Numbered from the stretch's first letter, positions 52,390 through 60,281 are shown. The stretch: DNA of 64,000 bases from an uncultured Christensenella sp. (GCA_910577555.1 CAJTLF010000003.1:69028-133027), one strand, 5' to 3'. The notes: generated by a model from the letters alone, not told the origin. Translations and numbers: made by a program.

Positions 52390-52562
52390 ATTGCGACGCT
52401 TATATAATCATCACGCCCCACTGTTGCAAGGAAATTATGATGATTGGAGAAGCAAGCAAGACAAGGAGAACGCGGCTTTGACTGCAGGGAGTGTACTACG
52501 CCGTACACGACCAAAGCAAAACGCAAGTTCGACACGGTATTGCGACGCTTATACAATCATCA
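52390..52562. repeat. about 150-bp segment bounded by 24-bp direct repeats
   Basis: ATTGCGACGCTTATATAATCATCA (52390-52413, split for length: ATTGCGACGCTTATA + TAATCATCA) recurs at 52539-52562 with one mismatch. The second copy is the 3' end of queA including its stop. Between them are TGATGATT (an inverted copy of AATCATCA) and the hairpin GTGTAC-TACGCC-GTACAC (52491-52508). No ORF makes sense. It looks like a small non-autonomous insertion or duplication. Confidence 0.6.
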
Positions 52563-53574
52563 TAGCGTCGCCGAAGGAAAAGAAACGATACTTTTCTCTA
52601 ACCGCCGTTTCATACAGCTCAAGCACTTTTTCCCGTCCCGTCAAAGCGGCGACCAACATAATTAAAGTGCTTTCGGGCAAGTGAAAGTTGGTTATAAGCG
52701 CATCTACGCACTTGAATTTATAAGGCGGGTAAATGAATATCTGCGTATTGCCTTTTTGCGGTGATATAAAGCCCTTTTCGTCCGCCGCGCTTTCGAGAGT
52801 GCGCACCGAAGTAGTTCCTACGGCAATTACCCTGCGTCCGTCGCGCTTTGCCGCGTTTATTATTTCCGCCGCGCTTTCGCCAACTTCGTAATATTCCGAG
52901 TGCATTTTATGGTCGGTGATTATATCTTCCTTTACGGGTCTGAACGTTCCCAAACCTACGTGCAAGAGAACTTCCGTAACGATTACGCCCTTATCCTTTA
53001 TTTTCCGTAACAGCTCTGGAGTGAAGTGCAGTCCCGCAGTAGGCGCGGCGGCAGAGCCGTCGTGCTTAGCGTAAACTGTCTGATATCTGTTTTTGTCCTG
53101 CAACTTCGTCTTTATATACGGCGGAAGCGGCATAGAGCCGATTTTATCGATAATCTCTTCAAAAACCCCGTCGTATTCGAACTTTACTATTCTTTCGCCG
53201 CTCGGAGTTATATCCTTTACGGTGAGAGAAAGCTCTTCAGAGATTACGAGCTTTTTACCCACCGTACATTTTTTACCCGGCTTTACGAGTACTTCCCACT
53301 CGTCTTTATTGAGCCGCTTTAAAAGCAGAACTTCTACCGTGCCGCCGTTTTGCGTATGTGCGTAAAGCCTTGCGGGCAAAACTTTCGTATCGTTTACTAC
53401 GAGTACGTCGCCCGCGTTCAGGCTGTCGATTATATTCCTGAAAATTTCGTGCTTTACTTCGCCCGTAGCTCTGTTATAAATCAAAAGCCGCGAACAGTCG
53501 CGCGGTTCGGCGGGCGTCTGGGCAATTAATTCTTCGGGTAAATCATAATAAAAATCGCTTTTTTTATACTGCAT
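52549..53574 (-). CDS. queA: S-adenosylmethionine:tRNA ribosyltransferase-isomerase
   Basis: A 341-aa enzyme that adds the ribosyl moiety of SAM to preQ1-tRNA to form epoxyqueuosine. Landmarks are DFYYDLPEELIAQTPAEPRD at the N terminus, VNDTKVLPARL, PTAGLHFTPELL and TNFHLPESTLIMLVAAL, then FSFGDAMMI at the C terminus. Full length. It follows ruvB by 8 nt. GCGACGCT and AGCGTCGC form an 8-bp hairpin across its stop codon, which may protect or end the message. Confidence 0.97.
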   Translation of the reverse strand: MQYKKSDFYYDLPEELIAQTPAEPRDCSRLLIYNRATGEVKHEIFRNIIDSLNAGDVLVVNDTKVLPARLYAHTQNGGTVEVLLLKRLNKDEWEVLVKPGKKCTVGKKLVISEELSLTVKDITPSGERIVKFEYDGVFEEIIDKIGSMPLPPYIKTKLQDKNRYQTVYAKHDGSAAAPTAGLHFTPELLRKIKDKGVIVTEVLLHVGLGTFRPVKEDIITDHKMHSEYYEVGESAAEIINAAKRDGRRVIAVGTTSVRTLESAADEKGFISPQKGNTQIFIYPPYKFKCVDALITNFHLPESTLIMLVAALTGREKVLELYETAVREKYRFFSFGDAMMIV

Positions 53575-53582
53575 AATTATAT

Positions 53583-54650
53583 TTAGTCACGCTTATCGAA
53601 CAGTGAAATCTGTTCGCGCTGTTTTTCGGTAGGTTTAAATCCCAGATGTTCGTAACCGCCGCGGAGTATCATTCTGCCGCGCGGTGTACGGGCAATAAAG
53701 CCGAGCTGTAAGAGATAGGGCTCGTAAACGTCTTCTATCGTACCCGCGTCTTCGTTTATAGTCGCTGCAAGAGTTTCAAGCCCCACGGGGCGACCGTCGA
53801 ACTTTTCAATCATCGCGCGGAGCAAAGCTCGGTCAACTTCGTCGAGACCCAACTCGTCCACTTCCATCTGTTTGAGCGCGTATTTCGCGTCGGCAACGGT
53901 AACTTTATCATTCGAATTTACTATAGAGAAATCGCGCACGCGTTTTAAAAGCCTGTTCGCTATTCGCGGAGTGCCGCGCGAACGGCGGGCAATCTCTTCC
54001 GCGGCGACGCCTTCTATCGCTATGCCGAGTTTTGCCGCGCTGTGGGAAACAATTTCCTTGAGTTCGGACGGAGTGTAGCTTTCAAGCCTGCATATTATGC
54101 CGAATCTGTCGCGCAGTGGATTTGCAATCATACCCGCGCGGGTTGTAGCGCCTATTAAAGTAAATTTTTTGAGTGAAAAACGGATATTGCGCGCGCTGGG
54201 TCCCTTGCCGACTATTATATCGAGCGCGTAATCTTCCATAGCGGAATAAAGAATTTCTTCCACGCTATGGTTTAAACGATGAATTTCGTCGATAAACAGC
54301 ACGTCGCCTTCGTTCAGATTCGTAAGTATAGCCGCCAAGTCGCCGCTACGCTCTATCGCAGGCGCGCTGGTGAGCTTGAGATTGCCGCCCATTTCGTTTG
54401 CGATAATGTGCGCGAGAGTGGTTTTACCGAGACCGGGCGCACCGTAAAGAAGTACGTGTTCAAGCGGCTCGCCGCGCTTTTTCGCGGCGTTCATATAAAC
54501 TTTTAAATTATCCTTTACTTTCGACTGCCCAACGTATGCGTCCAAAGTTTTGGGTCGCAGTACGTTTTCTTCGGCGTCGTATTCGCCCTTAGTGCTTTTT
54601 ACGAGCCTGTCGTCGTCGGGAGCAAAGCCGTCTTCTTCGTCAAAAAACAT
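53583..54650 (-). CDS. ruvB: Holliday junction branch migration helicase RuvB
   Basis: A 355-aa AAA+ motor that drives branch migration with RuvA. Walker A GAPGLGKTTLAHIIANE is near residue 68, Walker B LFIDEIHRLN, sensor IGATTRAGMI, and the winged helix (RTPRGRMILRGGYEHLG) at the C terminus. AAAGGA precedes the ATG; it is 3 nt from ruvA. Confidence 0.98.
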   Translation of the reverse strand: MFFDEEDGFAPDDDRLVKSTKGEYDAEENVLRPKTLDAYVGQSKVKDNLKVYMNAAKKRGEPLEHVLLYGAPGLGKTTLAHIIANEMGGNLKLTSAPAIERSGDLAAILTNLNEGDVLFIDEIHRLNHSVEEILYSAMEDYALDIIVGKGPSARNIRFSLKKFTLIGATTRAGMIANPLRDRFGIICRLESYTPSELKEIVSHSAAKLGIAIEGVAAEEIARRSRGTPRIANRLLKRVRDFSIVNSNDKVTVADAKYALKQMEVDELGLDEVDRALLRAMIEKFDGRPVGLETLAATINEDAGTIEDVYEPYLLQLGFIARTPRGRMILRGGYEHLGFKPTEKQREQISLFDKRD

Positions 54651-54653
54651 ATC

Positions 54654-55244
54654 TTACATTCCTTTGAGTGCGAGCATAATTATATCTTCCACGGTGGACG
54701 CGCCCTGCTCGCGTGCGCGGGATATTGCCTTTACGCTCTCGGCGCGCGTAAATCCGAGCGTCATAAGCGCGACTATCGAATCTTCGTCTCCGACCAAAGG
54801 AGTTGCGGCTACGCTCCCGCTTTCGGTCTGTGCGGACGCGGAAAGAGCGACTTTTTCACGCAAGTCAACGATAATGCGTTCGGCGGTCTTTTTACCCATA
54901 CCTTTTACCGAAGAAAGTCGTTTTACGTCGCCCGTTGCTATAGCGGCGGCTACGTCGCCGACGGTAAGCCCCGATAATACGGCAATACCGAGCTTAGGCC
55001 CTACGCCCGAAACAGAAGTCAGCTTTAAAAACATCTGCTTTTCTTCGGTTGAAGAAAAGCCGAATAGCGCGACGCCGTCTTCCTTTACCTGCATATAGGT
55101 ATAGAGTTCGCCTTCTTTTTTGCCCGAGAGAGCGGAAAAAGCCGAGCCCGACACCAATACTTCAAACCCGACGCCCGACGCCGTTTCTATAAGCGCGGTT
55201 TCGGGAGTAAGAGATAAAATTTTGCCTTTTAAATATCCTATCAT
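54654..55244 (-). CDS. ruvA: Holliday junction DNA helicase RuvA
   Basis: A 196-aa protein that binds four-way junctions as a tetramer. Domain I has IGYLKGKILSLTPETALIE; the helix-hairpin-helix pair is in LTSVSGVGPKLGIAVLSG and LSSVKGMGKKTAERIIVDL; domain III (VALMTLGFTRAESVKAI) contacts RuvB. Normal length. Confidence 0.97.
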   Translation of the reverse strand: MIGYLKGKILSLTPETALIETASGVGFEVLVSGSAFSALSGKKEGELYTYMQVKEDGVALFGFSSTEEKQMFLKLTSVSGVGPKLGIAVLSGLTVGDVAAAIATGDVKRLSSVKGMGKKTAERIIVDLREKVALSASAQTESGSVAATPLVGDEDSIVALMTLGFTRAESVKAISRAREQGASTVEDIIMLALKGM

Positions 55245-55250
55245 TATTAA

Positions 55251-55748
55251 TTACCTTATGCCGAAAAGTTTACCGAAACGGGAAGTGTGCGCGTGACATA
55301 GCGCGACCGCAAGAGCGTCCGCCGCGTCGTCGGGTCGGGGAATTTTATCGAGCCGCAACAGCGACGTTACCACGTGCATCATCTGAACCTTATCAGCCTT
55401 GCCGTAACCTGTAAGCGACTGCTTTATCTGGTTGGGCGTATACTCGTAAAGTCTGCCGCAATACTTTACGCAGGTAAGCAGCATTACCCCCCTTGCGTGC
55501 GCCACGGGTATGCCCGTGGTAATATTTTTAGAGAAAAAAAGCTCTTCCACGGCTATTTCGTCGGGCTTGTACTTGTTTAAAATTTTGTTGATACCTTCTT
55601 CGAGCATTGCAAGCCTTACGGGCAAGCTCTCGTTTTTCGGAGTAAGCACCACGCCGTAATCCACCGCCACCGTAGCGTCGTTATTCAGTTTTTCGATTAC
55701 CCCGTAGCCCATAGTGGCGAGTCCGGGGTCGAGACCGAGAATTATCAC
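55251..55748 (-). CDS. ruvC: crossover junction endodeoxyribonuclease RuvC
   Basis: A 165-aa Holliday-junction resolvase. Catalytic acidic residues are visible: Asp7 in ILGLDPGLATMGYG, Glu in IAVEELFFSKN (near 68), and DDAADALAVALCH (Asp pair near 140). The GTG start is only 6 nt after the -10 box with no Shine-Dalgarno, predicting a leaderless message. First gene of ruvC-ruvA-ruvB(-queA). Confidence 0.97.
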   Translation of the reverse strand: MIILGLDPGLATMGYGVIEKLNNDATVAVDYGVVLTPKNESLPVRLAMLEEGINKILNKYKPDEIAVEELFFSKNITTGIPVAHARGVMLLTCVKYCGRLYEYTPNQIKQSLTGYGKADKVQMMHVVTSLLRLDKIPRPDDAADALAVALCHAHTSRFGKLFGIR

Positions 55749-55754
55749 CCATTT

Positions 55755-55783
55755 ATTGTAATTTAAATTGAAGCATAAGTCAA
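55755..55783 (-). promoter_or_regulatory. ruvCAB promoter
   Basis: Minus-strand TTGACT, 17-nt spacer, TACAAT, then 6 nt to the GTG start. No LexA box is recognised. Confidence 0.75.
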
Positions 55784-55795
55784 CTCAATTAGATG

Positions 55796-55826
55796 AAAAA
55801 CCGCCCGCGCTTGCAAGCGCGGGCGG
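55796..55826 (-). terminator. ferritin gene terminator
   Basis: CCGCCCGCGCTTG and CAAGCGCGGGCGG, a near-perfect 26-nt palindrome, with T5 on the minus strand. Confidence 0.9.
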
Positions 55827-55841
55827 CAACCGTAGAATTAA

Positions 55842-56360
55842 TTACATAGCGGGACCAGTTGCGGAAGGAGCGTAAACTCTGCCCGCAAGCTCCTGATTGA
55901 GCGAATAAAGACCCTTTGCGTCGTTTCCGAACAGCTTCATCTTTTTAACCATATCTTCCGCGTTCTTCTCTTCTTCGCCCTGTTCTTTTATGAACCAATC
56001 CAAAAACTGCATGGTTTTAAAATCGTTTATGGCAAACGCTTCTTTATAAATGGCGTTTATGAGTGAAGTTACGTATTGCTCGTGTTCGTAACCCGCATCG
56101 AGCGGGTCGGACAGCTTTTTGAATACCTTATCGGGTTTTGCGATTTCGCCGAAGGTTACGCGCACGCCGTTGTCGAGAAGGTATCTTCTCATCATCATTG
56201 CGTGGTCGCGCTCTTCCAGAGCCTGAATTTCGTACCAGTTGGCAAAGCCGTCAAGACCTTCGTCCGCATAATAGTTTGCAAAATCGAGATATAAATATCC
56301 CGAATAAAGTTCCTTGTTCACCTGCTCGTTTATAAGACGGGCAACTTTTTCGTTTAACAT
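55842..56360 (-). CDS. ferritin
   Basis: A 172-aa iron-storage protein of the bacterial FtnA type. The four-helix core carries ferroxidase residues in NKELYSGYLYLDFANYY (Glu17 region), IQALEERDHAMMMRRYLL (E-x-x-H) and DWFIKEQGEEEKNAEDMV (Glu/Gln). It oxidises Fe(II) and stores it as mineral, limiting oxidative damage. Own promoter with extended -10 and AAGGAG before the ATG; monocistronic. Confidence 0.96.
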   Translation of the reverse strand: MLNEKVARLINEQVNKELYSGYLYLDFANYYADEGLDGFANWYEIQALEERDHAMMMRRYLLDNGVRVTFGEIAKPDKVFKKLSDPLDAGYEHEQYVTSLINAIYKEAFAINDFKTMQFLDWFIKEQGEEEKNAEDMVKKMKLFGNDAKGLYSLNQELAGRVYAPSATGPAM

Positions 56361-56397
56361 AAAATTCTCCTTGTCAATCCTTAGTAAATTTATTTAT

Positions 56398-56425
56398 ATT
56401 ATATCACCGAATTTTCAAATTGCAA
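56398..56425 (-). promoter_or_regulatory. ferritin promoter
   Basis: Minus-strand TTGCAA, 16-nt spacer ending TGA (extended -10), TATAAT. No Fur-box palindrome was recognised. Confidence 0.7.
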
Positions 56426-56432
56426 GAGTTAA

Positions 56433-57626
56433 TCAACCCAAATTATAACTTTCCGCAAGTTTTTTTAGAGCGGGTAAAGCCCTTTCAATCATCTCGGGCG
56501 CAACGCAGTAAGACATACGCGCGTAACCTTCACAACCGAAATCGTCGCCCGCCACTATCAGAAGCTCGTGCTTTTTAGCCCGCTCGCAAAACGCTTTCGC
56601 GTCCGGTTCGGGTGATTTAACGAACATATAGAACGCGCCGTCGGGTTTGATTACGCTGAAGCCGTAATCAATCAACGCGCCGTAAAGCCTGTCGCGGTTG
56701 CGCTTGTAAACGGATATATCCGAAGTAACGGAGTACACTTTTTTAATCAGTTGCTGAAAAAGATTCGGCGCACAAACGAAGCCGAGCGCCCTGCCCGCTC
56801 CACATATTCCCGCGTACAAATCAGAAAATTCCGAAATTTGGTTATTGACCGCTATATATCCTATTCTTTCGCCCGGCAGCGAAAGGCTTTTGGAATACGA
56901 ATAACACACTATACTACGGGGGTAATAGTTCATTGCGAACGGCACTTTTGTATCTTTATCGTACACCAACTCACGGTAAGGCTCGTCCGCAATGAGATAG
57001 ATGGGATTGCCGTATTTTAAAGAGTATTTTTCAAGCAGTGCGGCAAGCGTTTTTATATCGTTTTCGCTATACACCACGCCGCTGGGATTATTGGGGGAAT
57101 TTATAATTACCCCCTTAGTATGCGGCGTTATCGCACTTTCGATAGCGTTAAAATCGAGCGCGAACGATTGCTCTTTACACTTGACCGAAATAAATTTTCC
57201 GCCCGCGTTTTGCGTGAATACTCTGTATTCGGGAAAGAAGGGTGCCGGCGTTATAATTTCGTCCCCTTCGTTTAGTATTGCGTTAAGCACTATGGTAAGC
57301 GACGCCGCCGCTCCGCACGTAAGATAAAGACAGTCGGCGTTAAGCCCCGTTCCGAAACGGGAATTAATATAGTCTGCAAGAGTTTTTCTCACCGAATAAT
57401 CGCCCTGCGCGGAAGTGTAGCCGTGCAACAAAACGGGGTCGTAAGTGTTTAAAATTTCAATAAGCGCATCCTTTACTTTTTCGGGCGCAGGAACGCTGGG
57501 GTTGCCTATCGAAAAATCGAAAACGTTATCTTCACCTATTTCCGCCTTGCGCTTTTTACCATACTCGAACAGTTCGCGGATTGAAGAACGAACTTTACCG
57601 AGCTGCACGTTTTTTTCGTTTAACAT
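56433..57626 (-). CDS. PLP-dependent class I/II aminotransferase
   Basis: A 397-aa fold-type I aminotransferase. Visible are SIGNPSVPAPEKV, GAAASLTIVL (PLP phosphate region), INSPNNPSGVVYSE, IADEPYRELVYD, and the PLP-lysine motif SYSKSLSLPGERIGY near residue 240. This resembles aspartate/aromatic aminotransferases of Clostridia; the substrate cannot be told from sequence. Own promoter and an AAAAGGTG site; ends close to the ferritin promoter. Confidence 0.93.
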   Translation of the reverse strand: MLNEKNVQLGKVRSSIRELFEYGKKRKAEIGEDNVFDFSIGNPSVPAPEKVKDALIEILNTYDPVLLHGYTSAQGDYSVRKTLADYINSRFGTGLNADCLYLTCGAAASLTIVLNAILNEGDEIITPAPFFPEYRVFTQNAGGKFISVKCKEQSFALDFNAIESAITPHTKGVIINSPNNPSGVVYSENDIKTLAALLEKYSLKYGNPIYLIADEPYRELVYDKDTKVPFAMNYYPRSIVCYSYSKSLSLPGERIGYIAVNNQISEFSDLYAGICGAGRALGFVCAPNLFQQLIKKVYSVTSDISVYKRNRDRLYGALIDYGFSVIKPDGAFYMFVKSPEPDAKAFCERAKKHELLIVAGDDFGCEGYARMSYCVAPEMIERALPALKKLAESYNLG

Positions 57627-57653
57627 CTTTTTTCACCTTTTCAATTTTGATAA

Positions 57654-57683
57654 ATTATATCACGAATAAAGCTCCTTTGACAA
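57654..57683 (-). promoter_or_regulatory. aminotransferase promoter
   Basis: Minus-strand TTGTCA, 18-nt spacer ending TGA (extended -10), TATAAT. Confidence 0.7.
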
Positions 57684-57755
57684 CTTTTGGAAAGGATTTT
57701 AATTTTTTTATTTAATTTTCATCTGATAAAGCGTGCAATTTTTTATTTCTTATGA

Positions 57756-57761
57756 TATAAT
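57756..57761 (+). promoter_or_regulatory. extended -10 promoter of the CarD-like gene
   Basis: TGATATAAT on the plus strand with no good -35 box. The expected start site is near 57768, where the leader hairpin begins. Confidence 0.6.
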
Positions 57762-57767
57762 TAAATA

Positions 57768-57825
57768 AAAGTACGGCGAAATTTAAGGGTTTGCTGATTT
57801 ATTGCCTTTATCACCGTACTTTTTT
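57768..57825 (+). terminator. terminator-like hairpin forming the whole leader start of the CarD-like gene
   Basis: AAAGTACGG (57768-57776) and CCGTACTTT (57814-57822) pair across a 37-nt loop, followed by T6. It lies between the promoter and the ATG at 57848. A smaller AAGG/CCTT pair is possible inside the loop. Confidence 0.6.
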
Positions 57826-57847
57826 AATACTTTATTTGCGGTGGATA

Positions 57848-58360
57848 ATGAAAAAATACGGAATCGGAGACAAAATAAAATACGGAGCTTACGGCGAATG
57901 TCTGATTACGGATATGCGTAAAGAAACAATCGGCGGAAAGCAACGCGATTTTTTCGTTCTGTCGCAAAAAAAGAATTCCTGCACTATATTAGTACCTTTC
58001 GAAAAAGCCGAATGCTTCAGGGAAGTAAAAGACGCGTTGAGCGTGGATGAAATCAAGGCGTTAAGGCTTGTAGACCGTAACGCGGTGAACTGGGAACTCG
58101 ACGATAAATCCCGCGATGCGGAATTTAAAAAAATATTCGACCGCGACGAAATAAGCGAGATTGCCGCCGCGTTTTTATCGATAACGGAAAAACAAAACGA
58201 ACTGAAAACAAAACGCAAAAAACTGCGCGTAACCGACTTAAACGCGTATAAGGTTTGCGAAAGAATTCTGTACGACGAGCTTTCGCGGACTTTGGATTTG
58301 CAAGCCGAAGATTTAGTTTCTATCTTGAACGGAGAACTCGAACCCGTTGCAAAACAATAA
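57848..58360 (+). CDS. CarD family transcriptional regulator
   Basis: A 170-aa protein with an N-terminal CarD/TRCF RNA-polymerase-interaction domain (KYGIGDKIKYGAYGECLITD; then a FFVLSQKKNSCTILVPFEKAE-like strand pair) and a helical C-terminal half (VCERILYDELSRTLDLQAEDL). Such proteins bind the RNA polymerase beta subunit and stabilise promoter opening, often at rRNA and stress genes. The ATG at 57848 follows a GGTGGA site; an upstream frame is ignored. It converges with the sigF operon. Confidence 0.88.
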   Translation: MKKYGIGDKIKYGAYGECLITDMRKETIGGKQRDFFVLSQKKNSCTILVPFEKAECFREVKDALSVDEIKALRLVDRNAVNWELDDKSRDAEFKKIFDRDEISEIAAAFLSITEKQNELKTKRKKLRVTDLNAYKVCERILYDELSRTLDLQAEDLVSILNGELEPVAKQ

Positions 58361-58372
58361 TAAATTATGCAT

Positions 58373-58402
58373 CCACCCGCCGTACGGCGGGTGGAATTTT
58401 TT
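58373..58402 (+). terminator. CarD gene terminator
   Basis: CCACCCGCC and GGCGGGTGG, 9 bp with GTAC loop, then AAT6. Confidence 0.9.
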
Positions 58403-58405
58403 ATA

Positions 58406-58440
58406 TGCAAAAGCGGAGCGCGTGAACTGCGCTCCGCTTT
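58406..58440 (-). terminator. spoIIA operon terminator
   Basis: AAAGCGGAGCGC and GCGCTCCGCTTT, 12 bp with a 7-nt loop; begins inside the sigF stop codon, followed by TTTTG on the minus strand. Confidence 0.85.
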
Positions 58441-59164
58441 AACCCGTTAAGGATTTTCTGAAATTTTCCATTATGCGGTTTTCTATCCGCGAAACCTGAA
58501 CCTGCGACACGCCGAGCATATTCGCAACTTCGCTCTGCGTCATATCTCTGAAATACCTGAGAATAATAACTTTTTTGTCGCGTTCGGGCAATTTTTCAAT
58601 TGCGGTTTTAAGCTGCAGACTCTCTATTATATCTTCCTGCCTGTCTTCTACGGGAAGCTTTTCCAACAGCTCCTGCCCTTTCTCGTCCTTATACTCGCCC
58701 TGCGCGTATATCGAAACGGGCATTCGCGTCGAACCCATAGTAAACACGACTTCGCTTTCGGGCATACCGAATTCCTGCGAGATAAGCTTTACCGACGGTT
58801 GCGTACCGTGTTCGGCAGAATACTTTTCTATATAGTTATTTATCTGCTTTGCCGTACTCTTTATTGCACGCGAAACTTTAATACTTCCGTCGTCGCGCAT
58901 AAACCGCTTTATTTCGCCCGCAATCATCGGCACGGCGTAAGTTGAGAACCGCACGCAAAAGCTCTCGTCAAAGCCGTTTATAGCTTTTAAAAGCCCTATG
59001 CTTGCGAGCTGGTACAAATCGTCGTACTCCACCCCCTTATTCAGATAGCGGCGCACTATACTCTTTATTAAATTGTTGTTTTCGATTATGAGCGTCTCTT
59101 TTGCTTCCGCGTCGCCGAGTTTGGCTTTACGGATAAGGTCGTTCGTCGTTTCGACGTCAAGCAT
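58439..59164 (-). CDS. sigF: RNA polymerase sporulation sigma factor F
   Basis: A 241-aa sigma-70-family factor. Region 2 is seen in LIIENNNLIKSIVRRYLNKG and YDDLYQLASIGLLKAINGFD; region 3 near residue 100; region 4 helix-turn-helix in LGVSQVQVSRIENRIM. The spoIIAA-spoIIAB neighbours identify it as SigF, which turns on gene expression in the forespore. It is held inactive by SpoIIAB. Its start overlaps spoIIAB by 8 nt. Confidence 0.96.
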   Translation of the reverse strand: MLDVETTNDLIRKAKLGDAEAKETLIIENNNLIKSIVRRYLNKGVEYDDLYQLASIGLLKAINGFDESFCVRFSTYAVPMIAGEIKRFMRDDGSIKVSRAIKSTAKQINNYIEKYSAEHGTQPSVKLISQEFGMPESEVVFTMGSTRMPVSIYAQGEYKDEKGQELLEKLPVEDRQEDIIESLQLKTAIEKLPERDKKVIILRYFRDMTQSEVANMLGVSQVQVSRIENRIMENFRKSLTG

Positions 59165-59594
59165 TCTCCACTTCCGAATTAAAACTTTTCGACATATAAA
59201 CGACCGTGCCTTCGCCCCGCTTGGAATCCACTTTAAACTCGTCCATAAAAGTTTGCATTATGGTAAAACCCATGCCCGAACGCTCGTCCGACGGAGCGGA
59301 AGTATAGAAAGGCTGAACGGCTTGGTTCAAGTCCGCGATACCCTTTCCTTCGTCGCTTATTTTGATATGTAAGACGCTTTCTTCTATCTCGCATTCCACG
59401 GTGACCAAACCTTCGCCACCGCCGTAGGCGTGAACCGTACAGTTAGTAACTGCTTCGGAAACCGCGGTCTTTACATCAGACAGCGCGGAGAGCGACGGAT
59501 TGAGTTCAAGGCAAAAAGCGGCAACCGCATCGCGGGCAAACGCCTGATTACGGGGAAGTGCATAAAATTGTAATTTTAAATAATTTTTAATCAT
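59157..59594 (-). CDS. spoIIAB: anti-sigma F factor SpoIIAB
   Basis: A 145-aa GHKL-type kinase that binds SigF and phosphorylates SpoIIAA. Visible are the N box EAVTNCTVHAYGG, G1 ISDEGKGIADLNQA, and G2 SGMGFTIMQTFMDEF. Length is typical. It starts 13 nt after spoIIAA. Confidence 0.97.
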   Translation of the reverse strand: MIKNYLKLQFYALPRNQAFARDAVAAFCLELNPSLSALSDVKTAVSEAVTNCTVHAYGGGEGLVTVECEIEESVLHIKISDEGKGIADLNQAVQPFYTSAPSDERSGMGFTIMQTFMDEFKVDSKRGEGTVVYMSKSFNSEVENA

Positions 59595-59607
59595 TTTAAT
59601 CGTCCTT

Positions 59608-59919
59608 TTATTCGGCTTTGGGTATGATTGAATATATGCCGCTCAAATTAAGTATTTTATCCGCGGCGAAATTAGGTTTGGTGATACATAGCGGCGTGCT
59701 TAGCTTTGCCGCTTTTTTATAGCGGCCTATCAAAAAACCGATACCTGTCGAATCCATAAAAGCTACTTCCGAAAGATTTATCACTATTCTCGAGCAGTTG
59801 ATATTTTCTTCAATGAGCTTATCGCATTGAGTGCGGGCCGTTTGGGAAGAGCATTCGTCCATTTCGCCCGAAAGAGTTATGTAAAGTATTCTGTTTTTAA
59901 CGTATCCGTTTACCGTCAT
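59608..59919 (-). CDS. spoIIAA: anti-anti-sigma factor SpoIIAA
   Basis: A 103-aa STAS-domain protein that releases SigF from SpoIIAB when unphosphorylated. The phosphorylation site is Ser57 in FMDSTGIGFLIGRYK, matching Ser58 of B. subtilis. GGAG precedes the ATG by about 9 nt. First gene of the operon, so its upstream region should bind sporulation regulators. Confidence 0.97.
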   Translation of the reverse strand: MTVNGYVKNRILYITLSGEMDECSSQTARTQCDKLIEENINCSRIVINLSEVAFMDSTGIGFLIGRYKKAAKLSTPLCITKPNFAADKILNLSGIYSIIPKAE

Positions 59920-59982
59920 AACTTTTTCTCCGTCGTTTTTTTAAATTTTACTGTATTTTTAAAGCAGTATTTTGCTAATTTA

Positions 59983-59989
59983 AGTCGAA
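59983..59989 (-). promoter_or_regulatory. possible Spo0A box upstream of spoIIAA
   Basis: Minus-strand TTCGACT, 6 of 7 matches to the 0A box TTCGACA, about 64 nt before the spoIIAA ATG. No clear sigma-H promoter was recognised. Confidence 0.4.
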
Positions 59990-60007
59990 TTTTGCATTTT
60001 AAAACGG

Positions 60008-60041
60008 AAAAAACCGCATATCGGACGACAAACCGATATGC
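60008..60041 (-). terminator. terminator-like hairpin upstream of spoIIAA
   Basis: GCATATCGG and CCGATATGC, a perfect 9-bp stem with an 8-nt loop, followed on the minus strand by GG and T6. No minus-strand gene lies just upstream, so it may insulate spoIIA from antisense transcription or act in a long leader. Confidence 0.6.
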
Positions 60042-60118
60042 TAAGAAAACAAGAAAAATCGACTGTAAATAAGCAGGCAATTTGCAACGAAAAATTTTGA
60101 AAAAATAAACAAAATCGC

Positions 60119-60147
60119 TTGACAAAACTATGCAATTATATTATTAT
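60119..60147 (+). promoter_or_regulatory. tRNA operon promoter
   Basis: TTGACA, 17-nt spacer, TATTAT, about 38 nt before the first tRNA. Confidence 0.85.
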
Positions 60148-60185
60148 ATGTTAGCGTTGTGTGTAAGAACTCAACTCCCTTTATC

Positions 60186-60262
60186 GGGCCTTTAGCTCAG
60201 TTGGTTAGAGCGGTCGGCTCATAACCGATTGGTCCGCGGTTCGAGTCCGTGAAGGCCCACCA
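60186..60262 (+). tRNA. tRNA-Met(CAT), elongator type
   Basis: Cloverleaf with acceptor GGGCCTT/AAGGCCC, anticodon loop CTCATAA, T-loop GTTCGAG and encoded CCA. The first pair is G-C, so it is not an initiator. A lysidine-modified tRNA-Ile2 (also CAT) cannot be fully excluded. Confidence 0.9.
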
Positions 60263-60281
60263 AAAACTTAATTTTTTATTT

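Noticed and set aside
52391..52684. Plus-strand frames of 97 and 73 aa over the tgt-queA spacer
   Set aside because: They run into queA on the opposite strand, lack a ribosome-binding site and cover the direct repeats.
60186..60262. Initiator tRNA-fMet
   Set aside because: The first acceptor pair is G-C, and the anticodon stem lacks the three G-C pairs typical of initiators.
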